64,000 nt of DNA from Edaphochlamys debaryana (taxonomy: Eukaryota > Chlorophyta > Chlorophyceae > Chlamydomonadales), in assembly GCA_016858145.1 (NCBI GenBank), contig JAEHOE010000091.1, positions 62,001 to 126,000 of the forward strand, read 5' to 3'. The translations under genes and the position numbers were made by a program. Under the pieces are notes generated by a model. That model was not told where the DNA came from and made no database searches. It saw only the letters and a program-made list of their open reading frames with translations. Positions 11,220 to 24,327 of this stretch are shown here, in pieces; within the stretch, counting starts at the first letter, position 1; each line of letters starts with the position of its first letter.

Positions 11220-13354
11220 CGCACGGCGTGAATGCTTTTCGTAGCACCTTGCAGTCGCGGCCGCGTTCAGGCTCAGTATCACGTGTATTTGAGGTCAATG
11301 TGTACCTCAGTAGCGACTCCAGCGACCGGCGGGCGAGTTGTGTCCACGGTCCCGAACCCTACGTATCTTGTGCGCAACGAAGCTACGCTGTTGAAGAATC
11401 ATAGCGACGCTACGTACATCTCCGTGAATGTTGTGTGCAATCAACGGCACCGCGCCTGAGCTCCACCCTGAAACCAAAAGGGTCCGACATCCGAGGGTCG
11501 AAGAGCATCGAGCCTTCCGTCATGCTCTCCCAGTCATACCCCCGGTTACACAGCACGGATCCTTCCACAAAACGCAGGAGCACTTTGCCAGAGTCTGCCA
11601 CCGGACGCTGCTGTGACGGCGTGGGAGGGTTGCCGTCCGCGAGCGGTTGGACTGTGTACGCAGGGGAGCGAGCTGCAGCCGTGCCGCAGCGGGGGACCGG
11701 GGGGGGCCTGCCCCTGCCAGCAGTGCTCGGGCCATGCGCCCCAGGGAATTCCCTGTGACTTACAGCTTGCTCGTGTCTCCCAGTCCAACAACTTGTCTTG
11801 GCTTTGTAAGCCAACATCCCAACGCCGAAACCAAGCGGGCTTGAGCAGGGGAATGAAGGCCGGCAGTGCCAAGCACTGTCAGCCAACAGGCGTGCACTCG
11901 GCGCAGCAGCCACACACCAGCGTGCGTCGTCGCCAAATCTGGGATATCCGTATCCCGCCGCCTCAAGATGATGCACACGCTTCGTGCTCTGCGCTGCCCC
12001 CCTCTGGATTGAGAAGAATGTATGGATGCATGCGGGCTGCGCGCATGCCCCCGGCATGCACGCCCCGAACCGCCACCTACGCACCTACGCGCCGTACCTT
12101 TTGTACGTAACATAAACTCGTAAAATACGTACTGTACTATCGCGCCCGAGCCTCCAGTCCGCAACAGGCGGATCACGCATAGAACCGGCCCGCCTGTCCC
12201 TCCGCGTCGTCAATCGCTCTCAAAGTCGGCATCTGACGCCCTCCGTGCCCCGCCCCACCTGCCTAGCCTGCCTGCCCTAGCATAGGGGGCTGGCGAGCCC
12301 TTGCCCCAACGCCCCCGCGCAGCGGCCACAACCGCCAGCCCTCTGCCACACCCCAACCGAGTGTGGAACATGCGCAACAAAGCACGCGAGCGAGCAGCCC
12401 GCCAGCAGCCCGCCGCCAGCCGAGGCCTCGACCAGCATTTATAGCCTCAGCCCAAAGGGCCCACCTCCCCTCCCCTCGGGTCTCGCCCGCAGCCTGCCTC
12501 GCGGCCAGCGTCCAGGAAAAGATGAAACCATTGCTACGTTGCAAGTGTGCCGTACTACCCGGTAACTTCTTGCGCCTAGTTGCAAACGTGCTAAAGCGAA
12601 TTAGTTAGGCACTGCGGTTCGCTTTCTCTCCCGCGTGCTCGCCAACTGTGCTCGCAGCACGCACCCGAAACTGTGCTCGAAAGCAGCCGGCATGCGATTG
12701 ATGGCGCCCTGCACCCCTCCGTCCGCGGTCCGGACCCCGCTAGCAGCCTCGCCCTCCGTCCTGGCCCCAACGGGCACAGAGCAATGCCCATCGCAATGGT
12801 GTCTGTCCGCCCGCCACCCTACCCCCAAAAAGCACCGCCCTGCCTCGCCTTATTCGCGTCCGCCGCCGCGTCCTGCCCCACCCTGACTGCGTCCATACCC
12901 CTGCCTCGCCCTGCCCTGTACGGCAGCTCATCGGTCCCAGAAGCGCGCTGCTGTCCAGCTCCCGACCCCACACCCGAGCCACGCGCGTGCGCTCACAAGT
13001 AACCAAACGAATCCATCCCTCCGCCTTACTGCACGTGGCGCCACCTCCACCGCCCCTCCTTGCCCTTTCCCTGCAGACAGCGCCCCCGCCCACCCCCACC
13101 CCGAGCTCCGGTTCAGGCAGCGCCAACCCCCCATGCGGGGTTGCAGCGCCCAGGGGGCTCGTGCCGGCGTGGGCGCCCGCGAGCGCCTCCTCCGGGGCCC
13201 GGGGCCCGGGGCCGAGGGCCGAGGGCCGAGGGCTGGTGGCTGGTGGCCTCCACTCCATCCCCGAGCGAGGGCCGGTGCCCCTGGGCCTGAGTGGCCCTTA
13301 CCGGGACCTCCGGGCTGGGGGCCTGGGCCCGGGGGCCTGGGCCCGGGCGGGCCC
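11220..13354. other. Intergenic region; one possible coding remnant
   Basis: This holds the promoter of the protease-SRCR gene and the 3' flank of the ammonium transporter. A minus-strand frame at about 11430-11600 reads like ordinary protein with mixed codon use (CNRGYDWESMTEGSMLFDPR), unlike the Ala/Arg/Pro/Gly shadow frames elsewhere. I cannot connect it to exons or a family, and it may be a gene or transposon remnant. I see nothing clear in the rest. Confidence 0.4.
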
Positions 13355-16300
13355 TTACGGGGCTGAGCTGCTCAGCGCGGGCTGGGCGGGGAGGGGAGGG
13401 AGGGGAGGGAGGGGAGGGGAGTGAGGGGCGAGTGAGTCATGAAGAAGGGGCTCCGCCGCGTCAACTGCCACCTCCTGCCCCCACCACCACTCGATACACC
13501 CCTCTACGCCCTCCCGTGCCCCCCGCCCCACCACGCCTCCCGAACCAACCCTCCCTGCCCCCTTCTTCCCCTTCCCCCCTCCTTCCCCCTCACCTGCCCT
13601 ACCGTAGCCTCCGCCATCATGGCAGCCACCCGCGCATGCATCGGCGCGCCGCCCGGCCCCACCGCCCCCGGCCCCGAGGCGGCCCCACCGCCCATGGCCG
13701 CCTGCACGCCCGAGCCGTTCGCCACCAGCGCCCCCGCCCCCGCCCCCGCCCCCGTGGGGGTGGGCCCGACCTCGGGGGAGGAGGAGGGGCGCGCGGGCAG
13801 CTGCAGCGCCCCCACCCCCGCCCCCGGCCCCGCCCCCACGCCCGAGGGGGGGCTGGGTCCCAGGGGCGACACGGCCGCGGTGACGGAGGCGGTGGTGTGG
13901 TGCGACGAGAGCTGCCCCGAGGCCGAGGGGCGCAGCGAGTAGTCCATGCCCGGGCCGCCGTTGGCCCTGCGGTCCATGGAGATGGCGGCCAGGACCGTGT
14001 CGGCCTTGGTGGAGACCTGACAGGGGGGAGGGGAGGAGGGGGGGCAGACATAGGGGTCAGGGGAGGGGTCAGGGTAGGGGGGGAGGCGGAGCGACAGGGC
14101 ACTCCCACCTGTCCTCCCGACATCTCTGCTCCTCAGGAACCCCCCCCCAAAACAAATCCCCCCCCCCCACCCTCTCCCAGCCCCCCACCTTGGATGAGTG
14201 GATGTTGACGGCCCCCGGTGCGTTGTACTGCCCGCACGAGGCCAGGTCCATGCCCGCGGCCTCCTTCTCGGCGCCCACGCGGAGGAGGCCGGAGAACTGG
14301 GGGGGTGGAGGGGGTGGGGGTGGACGGGGGGGAGGGGGGAGACTGTAGCTGAGCTGGAGAGCGTCGGCTTCAGGTAGTTGGGGCGAGGGAAGGAACACGA
14401 GGCGGATGTCTGCGTTTGCTCCCAGCGACTCCCTCCGTGTACGCCTCCCTCCGTCCCCCCTCCCCCCCCCCCCTCACGTGCAGGCCCCCGAAGAGCACCG
14501 TCATGTTGAAGGCCGACCACCCCGCGATGACGCACACAGCGATGAACTGGGGGGGAGGGGGGGGGGGAGGGTAGGCAGAGGGAGGGTTGTGGGGCGCCCG
14601 GTCAGAGCAGTAGGGTAAGTGCCTGGCGTGCCGGAGCGAGGCAGCCCCATTTGAGCCTCTCCCTATCTTCAATCCCCTGCTGCCCCCCTCCCCTCCCCCT
14701 CCCTCCCCCCCACCTGGCACAGCAGCAGCTGCGCGTGCCCTCCGTAGAAGAGGCCCATGCGGTTGTGGCCGGGGGTGATGTTGTACACCTGGGATCAGGG
14801 AGCAAGATTATGATCAGGATCAGGATCAGGCTTCCATGGGCTTGTGCGCGTGGGCTTATGCGCGGGGCAGAGGCTGGCTTGACCTTCCCAGTCCATGTGC
14901 CCCCTCCCACTTCCCGCCCAGCCCTCACTCTCTAACCCCCCTCTCCATACTCCACTGCCCCCTCCATACCCCCCACCTGTGTGATGTAGTTCTCGCTCGC
15001 CAGCAGCCCCGTGAACAGCAGCCCCCACACCCCGCAGCAGGCGTGCAGGGGGAAGGCCGACACGGGGTCGTCGATCTGTGTGTCCGGGGGGGCGGGGGGA
15101 GGGGGGTGGGAGGGTGGGAGGGGCGGCTGAAGGCGTGTGGCGTTCCTCGCCGCGGGTACCGAGGGTGGGGCCCTCTACCGATCCCCACCTCTTGCCCTCC
15201 CTACGCCCCCCGCCACTCGCGCACCTCCACCCCAATCCGTTGCACGTGCCCGCACATACACACGCCCGCAGCCCCGCCCTCCCCCCCCCACCTTGAGCCG
15301 CTCCAGCAGCGCCTCCCCCGCCTCGTACCAGAGGGGGGCCAGGGAGCCACAGATGATGGCGGCCCTGACAAGGGGGGGGAGGGGGGGGAGGGGACGGTTA
15401 GGGCCGATATGCAGGAGATCGGGTGGCCTCGAGCCCGCCTCTCCCTTTGCTGATGACCCCATCCCGCCCCCCCTCCCCCCCCCCCGGCCCCACCAGGGCT
15501 CAATCACGGAACAGCCCGAGGTCACCGCCACCATGCCTTGGGGGGGGGGGGAGGGGGGGGAGGAGCGGGAAAGAGGTTGGGGTTTGGGGTTTCACAGACA
15601 GGAAACAGGTGTGGGGCAGCCGCCCGTACTCCAGGGCAGGCAGGCAGCTCGCCCTCACACTGCGCAGAGTCCCCTCCCCTCTTCCTCCCCCCCCCTCACC
15701 CTCCCCCCCCCCTCTCACCCTCCCCCCCCCTCACCCGCCAGCGCCCCTATGCAGGTGCTCAGCAGGTCCCACACGCGGTGCCGCCAGTAGGTGAAGCCCA
15801 GCCCCGCCAGCGCCCCGCAGCAGCCGGACAGGGTGGTGGTGACGGCGGTGCGGCCCACAATGGTGGCCTGGGGGGGGGGGGGAGGAGGGGGGGGGGAGGA
15901 GCGCCATCGCGCTGTTTGCCTAGGTCCACCTCCCTTCTTAGGCCTGGCCCTCAACCATCCCCCCCCCCCCCAACCCGACCCCCTCACCACGCCAATGTGG
16001 CCCCCCTCTGCGCCGCCTCGTGGCCCCTCCCCTTGACATCGCGGCAGCGGGGGACCCGGCGGCCGGGCGCCACCGCTGGTGTTCCCTCGTTACCTCCTCC
16101 CCCCCCCAGGCCCGGCCCTCGCGACCAGCCCCAACCCCCGCCCCCGCCCCCATGAGACTGCCTCCCTCGGCCCGCCCCCCCCCCCTTGCCTGCCCTCCCC
16201 TCCCCCCTCCCTCACCGAGACTGCATCCGAGATGGTGAGGCGGGAGGCGGGGTTGAACCCAAACCACCCAAACCACCTGGGGAGGGGGATGGGGGGAGGG

Positions 16301-19300
16301 CAGGAGGGGAGGGGAGCTGTTGACCGGAATGGAGCGCTTGAGATGCCGTACCCCCACGACATACTCTCGAAGCTCCTCCCTCCCTTCCCTCCCAGGACAC
16401 CCCCACTTGCCCCCTCCCCCCTCCTCGCTCCCCCTCCCTGCCCCCTCCCTCCCCCCCTCACAGGATGAGGGTGCCCATGAGGTAGAGGTGGGGCGCAGCG
16501 GTGGCCCTGAGGGGGGGGGAAGGCACGAGAGGGGGGGCAGACATTGTGATGCAATCCCCCACGTCGATCCCGCTTTTCCCCCGGTAACCCCGCCCTCTCT
16601 CCCCGGCCTCCGCACGCAATGCCGGGCCCCGCCTCCCCTTCCCAGCCGAACCAGGCAGGGGTTCGTTGACCGTTGCTCGAGGCCCGGTCAGCACGCAAGC
16701 GCAGTCCCCATGTGCCCCCCGCCACACACTGCCACCCCCCGACCAGAACCCCGTGGGGCGACTAGAGCCCGCTCACCCCCTCCCCCTCTCCGCCATCCCC
16801 CCCATCCCCCCACCCCTGCCGCATGCGACACTACCTCGCCCTCCCCACCTCCACCCCCACCTCCACCCCCACCCCCAACCCCACCTCCACCCCCACCTGC
16901 ACCCCCCCACCCCCACCCACCACCCACCTGTACAGCTGCGACGAGGCCTCCCCCGTCCCCGCCGACCCGGCGGTCGCGAACCGCCCCACGCGGGGCCCCA
17001 CGAAGGCGCTCCCCACCAGCGCCGCCATGCCCCCCATCAGGTGCACCACTCCCGAGCCGGCGTAGTCTGAGGGGGTGGGGGGTGGGGGGGAGTGTGAAGC
17101 TGAGCAGGAGAGCGTCTTGGGGGGGGGGCGGGGCGGGGGTGTCTGAAGCTGATGATGGGGGGGTGGAGGGGGGGAGACGAGGAAGGAAAAAAAGGGGAGG
17201 GTCGTGCACCGGCCGTGGCCGCGCCTCCCGCCCCTCTTGCTCACAGCGACACACTCGGCATTGCCTCCCGTTTCGCCCCTCCGTCGCTCCCCCCCCCCTC
17301 CTCGCCCCCCTCCTCACCCCCTCCTCACCCCCTCCTCACCCCCTCCTCACCCCCCTCACCAATGCCCCCCCCCCTTCCCCTCACCCCCCCCCACCTCACC
17401 AATGGCCCCCACCCCCAGTATGCGGTCCTCTGCGTTCTTGGCCGACAGCCAGCCGTTGGGGGACCACAGCCAGTGCACCACCACCGGGTACACCCAGGCG
17501 GGCATGAAGACCTGATGGGGGGGGGGGGGAAGGCCCGGGGGGGGAAGGGGGGTTCAGACCTTCGGATAGAGGGCTGCTGCGCGGGATTGCGAGGACCTGC
17601 TCCCTTCGCTTCCCCCTTCCCCACAAAGGCGCTCCTCCTCTGCCCTCCCTACCATCCCCACCCTCCTGCCCTACCCCCCCCACCCACCCACCCCCCCACC
17701 CACCCACCCCCCACCCACCGCGTACAGGGTGTAGCCCACGAACGTCCCCCGCTCCGCGATGCTGCCCGACAGAATGGTGGTGGCGGCGGAGCAGAAGGAC
17801 CAGTTCCACACAAACAGGTGCCAGGGGTTGGGGGGCTGGGGGGGGAGGGTGGGTTGGGGTTGGGGAGGGGTGGCGGAAGTGGGTCGGGGGCCTGGGCCGG
17901 GGCGACACGGGTGGAGGTGCCTAGGCCTAGGCCCGAGCGGACCCGTCCCTTTGTTGGGCCCCTGTGTCCCAACGGCCAACCGCGACCCACGTGCTGCCCC
18001 CAGCCCCCCTCGCCCCCCCCCCCCATCTCACCGGCCCCGAAGTGGTGGCGGAGAGCGCAAAGTCCCCATACCCGATGAAGCCTGGGGAGGGGTGTGTGTG
18101 TGGAGGGGGGTGTTTGAAGCTGATAAGCGGGAGAGCGTGGAGGGTGTGGGGGGGGGGGGGGCAGCAGGGGCACTTGACCGGGGGAGCTGGTTCCGGGCCA
18201 GCCCTCCCGCACCAGGCAAGGGTGAGGATCCAGGGAGCTGACGAGGGGAGTCGGCGGCGGCCCATCCCTCCCGTATCCGCCAGTGCTGGCACGCCCGCTT
18301 GAAGCCCCCCCCCCCTCTCCCTAGTCCCTACCTCCACCCACCCACCCCCGTGCACCACCCACCCACCATTGGTTGGTTCTAGGGCACCGAACCTGTCGGG
18401 GGGGGGTGGTAGGGGTAGGGGTAGGAGGAGGAAAGGAAGGGAGGGGCTCGTCGAGGCAACGAACCAAGGGCTCAACGACTCAGCGAGCACCGGCACCCCG
18501 CCCATACACACACACGCCCTGGCACCCTCCTCCGCCCCCCCCCACCCCCTCCAGCACCCACGCGAACGAGTAGCCCAGCAGGTAGAAGGCCACCCCCGCT
18601 ATGCAGGTGTCGAACAGGTTCTTGAGGAAGATGGCCACAGTGTTCTTGGGCCGGACCACGCCCGCGGCAAAGAGCGCAAAGCTGGGGGGTTGAGGGGGTT
18701 GGGTGGGGTGGGGTGAGGGGGGCGTGGAGTGCCATGTGCGCGGAGCTGGCCGCTGTTGCCCCCACGGGGTGCTGGGCGGTGGGGTGGGGTCAAGCCGCTG
18801 CTGACACGCCTTGGTGGCAAGGTGCGGCGCGGAGCAGTGGCTCAGTCTCCCCTCCGTCCCGCGCAGCCTCGTTCCTCCCAACACTCTTTCCCTTCCTCCG
18901 GGCCTCGCCTCCCCCCCCCTTGCCCAACCCCCCACTCACCCTAGCTGCATCATAAACACCTGTTGGGGGAGGGGGCGGCGGAAGGGGGGAGGGGGCAAAG
19001 GTCAGTCCCCGTGTCCTCTGCTTTGCTTGCTCCCTTCATTACTGCATTTGCCTGACGGTGCCCTCCTGTCCCAATCTTTACCGCCTCCTCCCCTCCCCAC
19101 CTGATAGGCTGATGACAGTACGAACGCCGTGTCCAGGCCGGTCTGTACGGCAGCTAGATCCTCCTGTGCCGTACGTAGCTGGCCCACGGTCCATTTGGTG
19201 ACTGGGGGGTTGGGGGGGAGGGGATAAGAGGGGTAGAAGGGTGCTAGTGGGCGGGGATGCTGGAAGGGGGGGGGGGGGGGAGCGCGCAAGACGAGGACCT

Positions 19301-20901
19301 CCCCGGGAACGCGGGACCCCAGACCCCTGCCAGCGCCTGATCCATTGGGCGCTCCCTGCCCTCTAGCCCTCGGCCCCCGCCTTCGGCCCGGAAGCAACCC
19401 CGTCCCCCCCGCCAGGCCGAGCACTCCATCCGCATTCCCGCCCCCCCCTGCAGCGCCGCACCCCCAGACCCACCCACCCAGCTGCCCCGCCTCCCTCCGC
19501 CCACCTCCCACCCAGCTACAAACACCCCACTCCCTCCCTCCCAGCCCCACCCCCCCACCCCCCGACACGGACGACACTTTTCGCCGACATGGACCTCTAT
19601 CGAACTTCCCGGTGGTATGTTCGCAAGCTTCGCAAGCTATGCCTCCCTGGCGTCGGCGCGATCCCGCTCAGCAACAAACACCCACCCCCCCACCCCCCCT
19701 ACCCCACCCACCCACCTGCCCCCGCCGCCCCCAGCGCCCCCACGTCCCCTCCCGAGCAGATGGCGCCCGCGGCCGCCGTGTCGCCCCCCGTCAGGGCCAA
19801 CACCTGGGGAGGGGGGGCAGGGGGGGGGGGAGTGTTGGTCGCTGAGCGTGGAGGGGTTGGTGAAAGGCAGCATCAGGCATGAGGGCCGAGGGTTCGGGGA
19901 GGCGGCCTGCGCCACCCCAGCACGGGCCGCACGCCCCTGTGCTGGCCGGAGTGCAAGGGCACCGTGCCTCGGTGCTAGAGCCTAAAAACGACTCTTTCCA
20001 GCCTGTGCCTCCCCCCTGCCGTCTGCGACAATGCCCCATCCGCACCGCCCCTCCCGTCGCCCCATTGTCATTGGAGCCCCGAGCGCAACGCCGCAGCACC
20101 CTGCGTACCCCCCTGCACCTCATCCGGGCGCCCCACCCCTCGCGCCCGACACCTGGAGCCCACCCGTTGCAAGCCCGCATCCGTACCGCCCGCGGCCCGC
20201 CCCAGTACTCTTGCCCCATGGCACGTTGCTTGGGCCCCTCCTGTTGCGCTGGACCCCCGGCCCCCACCCCACCCCACACTCACGCGGGCGGTCTGCTCAC
20301 GACAGCACTACTACTTATCACGTGGCGACCCCAAGCATCCTAAACACACGCGCATCCCCTCCCGCCGCCACAGACCTCGGCCGGGCCCTTCGGCCGCACC
20401 CCCCCCTCCAGCCCCTGGCCCCGCGAAGGGGGGCCCTGGCTCCACTCCCGCCGCTCCCGCGCCCACTCTGCCCTCAGCCCCCGCAACCCATTCTCATTCT
20501 AGCACTTCCGCGCCAGCCTCCTCCCGACGCCGCGTCGCCCCCACGGCTCCACATGCACCCCACCCAGCGGCTTTCCGGACCCCTCTTCTGCCCACCCCCA
20601 ATTCTGCGCCACCCTCCTCCCGCCCCCCCGTCGCCTTCAACCCACCCCACGCCCCCAGCCATGCGGCCCACACAGCCGCAGGCGGCCCCGCCCCTGATTC
20701 CCAGCCCCGAGCCCACACAGCACAAACCGTCAGCCCTGCTCAACGCGAGTTCGGGCTGGACGGGGTGTCGAGCTTTCGGGTTCCGCATAACTGCACCCTG
20801 CAGGCTCTCCGCCGCGCCTATGTTTTCCTGGCCAGCACAGCGCCCCTCCCCCCCTCTCCCACCTGTGCCGCCTGCTCCACGCTGCAACCCGCCAGCGCCA
20901 T
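13355..20901 (-). CDS. Ammonium transporter (AMT/Mep/Rh family)
   Basis: Exons: 20901-20863, 19803-19716, 19201-19101, 18958-18939, 18681-18562, 18392-18367, 18081-18032, 17835-17719, 17511-17400, 17066-16928, 16506-16462, 16276-16216, 15867-15735, 15536-15494, 15364-15292, 15075-14977, 14788-14714, 14546-14478, 14296-14189, 14016-13594, 13381-13355. They total 1,968 nt, 655 residues plus TAA, in frame throughout. The protein should be a plasma-membrane or plastid-envelope ammonium channel with 11 helices. Diagnostic segments are GFIGYGDFALS, SGSIAERG, the first pore His in GSGVVHLMGG (about residue 233), WFGWFGFNP, VGRTAVTTTLS and the second pore His in IDDPVSAFPLH (about 400). The N-terminal 75 residues are unusual. 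The C-terminal cytosolic tail is long and low in complexity (Gly, Ala and Pro) and is closed by a tiny exon (PALSSSAP). Exon 1 (MALAGCSVEQAAQ) fits in phase but is the least certain. Confidence 0.95.
16840..16927. repeat. CCACCT/CCACCC microsatellite
   Basis: Imperfect (CCACCTCCACCCC) units fill the plus strand just outside the donor of the 17066-16928 exon of the ammonium transporter. On the sense strand it is a G-rich block at the 5' end of the intron. Confidence 0.8.
17305..17357. repeat. 11-bp tandem repeat (CTCCTCACCCC)
   Basis: About four tandem copies of an 11-base unit lie in the intron between ammonium transporter exons 17511-17400 and 17066-16928. Confidence 0.75.
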
Positions 20902-23534
20902 TGGCCCTCGGCCCTCGGCTCTGGGCCCCGGGTGGGGGCCGGCGAGCCCTACCTCGCCCCGCCCTGGCCTGGCCTGGCCTAGCCCGAGAGCGCCTGAGCG
21001 GGGTGGGGCGGGGAAGGAGAGATGGTGTTTGTTTCTGAGGGGGGGAGGAAGCAGCAGGCTAAGAAAGCGCAACCGACGGCGAAAGCGGGCTGGACCGGGG
21101 GGGCCTCCTCACGGGCGAGCTGCCAAGCGCACGAAGGGGAGTCATCAGCCAAGACTCAACAAGGTTAGGGGCAGGGGAGGGCGCCGAGCGTATTCTGGGA
21201 AAGGGTCTGGTTGCGGGGGCGGGGGCGGGTTTAGCGGGCGCACGCGAGCGCGTTCCGTCGGGAGCTCAACGGACTGAGGGAGGGGGGCGACCAGCGCCGG
21301 CCCCAACCCCGGCCCTCGTTCATTCCCAGATCGGTGCTGCGAGGCTCACCGTGCGGTGGCGCCGCAGCCGGGCGCTGGGGCGCGAGATGCGGTCAGCCGA
21401 CGCAGCAGTGTGAGGCCCAAGCTGCTGCGCTCCCGCGATGTGGCGCTTGGATTGGATTGACGAGCCCACGCGTTAGCTCCTCGCTCTCAGCCGCGATCTG
21501 AGCGAGGCCCGGAGGCGCTGCGGCCCAGCCAGGCAATGCCCGCTGCGCCTGCTCGCCGGAGAGTCTGGGCGACTCGAGCCTGCTCCAAGCGCGTTGCACG
21601 TCTCAACGACTACACTGTGGGCCCCCGCCGCGCTTGTGGGCGCACGTTTGCGAGCCACGTGTAGCCCCCTCCGCTGCTTTTACCGCGTTTCCAGCAGTTG
21701 ATCGCGTGATCGAGTGGAGCGTACAGGAGGCTGTGTAGTGGTGTGTTCGGCGCTGCCGACTACGGCCCCTGGGAAGACGTCCCGCGCGCCCGTACTTCCA
21801 AAGAGGGACCTCCTCTCCCGAGCTAAGTCCTCCTCGAAACGTGCTTAAACCCGGACCAATTTGGCAAGCGTACACGCCGTAGAGGGACAGAAGCGGTGTT
21901 GGCGACTCTGTGTCGGCCTCGCGCGCTTCATGGCCATGGCAGTTATACGCGCAACTGCGCCACGCGCGCACACAGCGCACCCTCTCTGCCCCTGTTGGTG
22001 CTATTGTGAGGCGCGCGGTCGCGGCCGCGGCACTGCGCCCTGGTGACTGTGCGTCCCTCAGCCTTCTCGTAGGCGGTGGTCAACCCTGTGCACTCGGCCC
22101 CGGCGCCCAGCGTTCGTGACCGGTGCCTAACTCGCCGCCTCCCAGATTTCCGCACGCAGCTGGGCCCCGGCTCCCCAGCTTATGCCGGTATCCCACCACG
22201 TGCTACTGCACACAAGCAGCCGGAGCTGCATATTCTCTACATCAGGCGTGCTGCCCAGGGCTGAGGCCCGGGCCGGGCCCAACAGCGGCCCAAGAGGCCA
22301 AAGCCAGGCTATTGTGCTTGCCTGTGTAACCCAGCGCATCGCTTTCGTGAAGGGGGAACCTGGTTCTCACCAAGAGGCTCCCCTCCTGCTCCTCACTGGG
22401 ACAGCACATGGGTGATGCAACTGGGCCCGGTAGAGTCCGTCGGTGCGTGCCTTCCCAGCCACTTGACACCCCCTTTCCCTCCGTCCGGTACCCACCCCCA
22501 CCACAGGAAGGCCCCACTTGCAGCCGCGCCGACGTCCCATGGCCGGGGGGGGAGGGCGGGGACGGCACGTGCGGCCGAGGCGGAGGCAGGCTCCCCTCCC
22601 GCAGCGCTCCCGCGTGTCCACCCATCCGCACAGGGCTGCCAGCGGCCTGGGGGCCCAGGCCGTGCACTCGTGCACTCGCCTGCAAAACTTCACAGGGTCT
22701 CAGCCCGTGGCCCCGGCCCTGGATCCTGGACCACGGAATGAGCCCCGCTCATGCGCTTACCCGGGGGCTACCCGCCCGCCCCCACAGCCCCGACCAGTGC
22801 CGACCAGTGCAATCGTCGCACTTTGCTGGCCTGCTTTTCGCTTTACTCGTCCCCCGTGTCTCCTTTCCCCCACAGCCCCGCGCCCCATCGCCCCTTCCGC
22901 CAGACCCCCACCCGGCCGCCGCCGGGTCCCGCGACCCCCATCACCCACCCAACCGTGCTGCCTAACCTTCCGAAGGTGCCGATCCAGAGCTTTTTCTAAG
23001 GTAGCAACTCTGTTCTTACAACCACCGAGCTACCGGACCCAATCACCGAGTCACGGCGCAAAGCGGGGTGCGGGAGCGCCCCGGCAGGTAGCTTGGGTGC
23101 CCCCCGCCCCCAGCGCCTTGCGGGGCAGCACCGGCCACCAGGCGGCAGCACAGCCTGCGGGCTCCAGTCCGGCAGTGCCACGACTCACGAGGTCCGTGTT
23201 GCTGCCGGGTCCTGGGCCCAAGGCACGTGTGAGTTGCCCCTGAGGTCCGTTGTGCCGCTCTTACAGTCCCACTTCACGCGGTGCGGTGGTGATGACAACT
23301 TGACGCCCTCCCGCGCCAGGCCGCCGCCAAGCCCTGCGGCACTCATGCGGGGCGGCAGCGGGCGGCGGGCGACTGTGAGCACGACACGAGGGGGTCGTAG
23401 CGGGGCATGCAGGGGCCAGGCGGGGAGGAGGGGCCGCCAAGCCTGCCTCTGGTGCCGTACGGGGTGTGGAGAGTATGGACGCAGCTCCGAGAACGCGGGG
23501 CAGGGCAGGGCAGGGCACTCACAGGGCTCGACGG
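20902..23534. other. Intergenic region between divergent genes
   Basis: About 2.6 kb separate the ammonium transporter start from the small plus-strand gene. The first 300 bases include a C-rich tract ending in AG on the minus strand (near 21048), which could be an acceptor of a 5'-UTR intron of the transporter. The rest has no exon chain I can support. A short minus-strand frame at 23185-23350 is the least shadow-like. Confidence 0.4.
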
Positions 23535-24327
23535 ATGGACGCCAACGGCAAGGGGAACGTCGTCAACCTCGCCCCGGCCCCCAAACTCCATCTCCCGGCC
23601 CTTGAGCTGGGTGACGAGGTGGGAGCGCGGGGCGGAAAGGGGCAGCCGAGAGTGGGACGGCCGGTCTCGGGGACTCGGGCAACTCCGGGACTAGTTCCGG
23701 ATGCGAGGTATGACGTCGGGTGGGGGGGTATGTTCATTGCGTTCAGTCGCGTTTTCAGTTATTGCGGGGCCGACTTACTTGCTTAGCAGCCTACCTATTG
23801 CTTCGCGCATAGTCTGCCACAGCAAAGCGTGTTTCGCACAAGACGCCGGCCGAATGAGCCTCTTTTCGCGTGTCCAGAGTTCGCCGGCGCTTTACTCGCT
23901 ATGGAAGGCTGACTGGAAGGAGAGCCGCGAGTCGTCGAGCCAGGCCATCTGCGGCCGCGAGGAGCTTGACAACCTCGCCGCGCTGTCCAGCCCTGTGCAG
24001 CCCCCGGCCCGTTCGGCGGCCTCTTCCTGCAGCCCCTCACCGGACATGACAGCAAAGCAGCTTCCACGGCCGGCTTCGCACCTGTGCCTGACCAGCTCGC
24101 CCAACGTGGGCGGATATGGTGCGCCTGGCGCGCTCACTGCGCTCGGAACGGCTGGGATGCTGGCTTCGGGCTCTTTCCTGGCCTTTACAATCGCCTCGGC
24201 GTCCCGCGAGCCGTCGAGGCTGAGCATGGGATCCTCTGCAGGGCCGGTGTCGCGCCCGGATGCCCCGCGGCCGCCCCGCGACCCCGCCTCCTTCGAGCGG
24301 AGCTTCGTCTCGGCCCTCACTGGCTGA
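23535..24327 (+). CDS. Small single-TM protein, copy A (paralogue of 40957-41166)
   Basis: The C-terminal part is clear: a hydrophobic helix (LGTAGMLASGSFLAFTIAS) followed by ASREP, a polar linker and DPASFERSFVSALTG before TGA at 24325-24327. The helix and the FER..SAL tail match the 40957-41166 gene on the other strand. The 5' part is inferred: ATG at 23535, exon 1 to 23618 with donor GAG|GTGGGA, acceptor TCCAG before 23878, exon 2 to 24327. That keeps phase and gives 177 residues. A shorter start within exon 2 is possible. I do not recognise the family. One N-in or N-out membrane segment with a conserved hydrophilic tail suggests a small accessory subunit of a membrane complex, but that is a guess. 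Confidence 0.5.

Noticed and set aside
15990..16075. Possible extra ammonium transporter exon between 16216 and 15867
   Set aside because: The flanking exons already join in phase 0 to give DAVSATIVGRTAVTTTLS, the normal family sequence.
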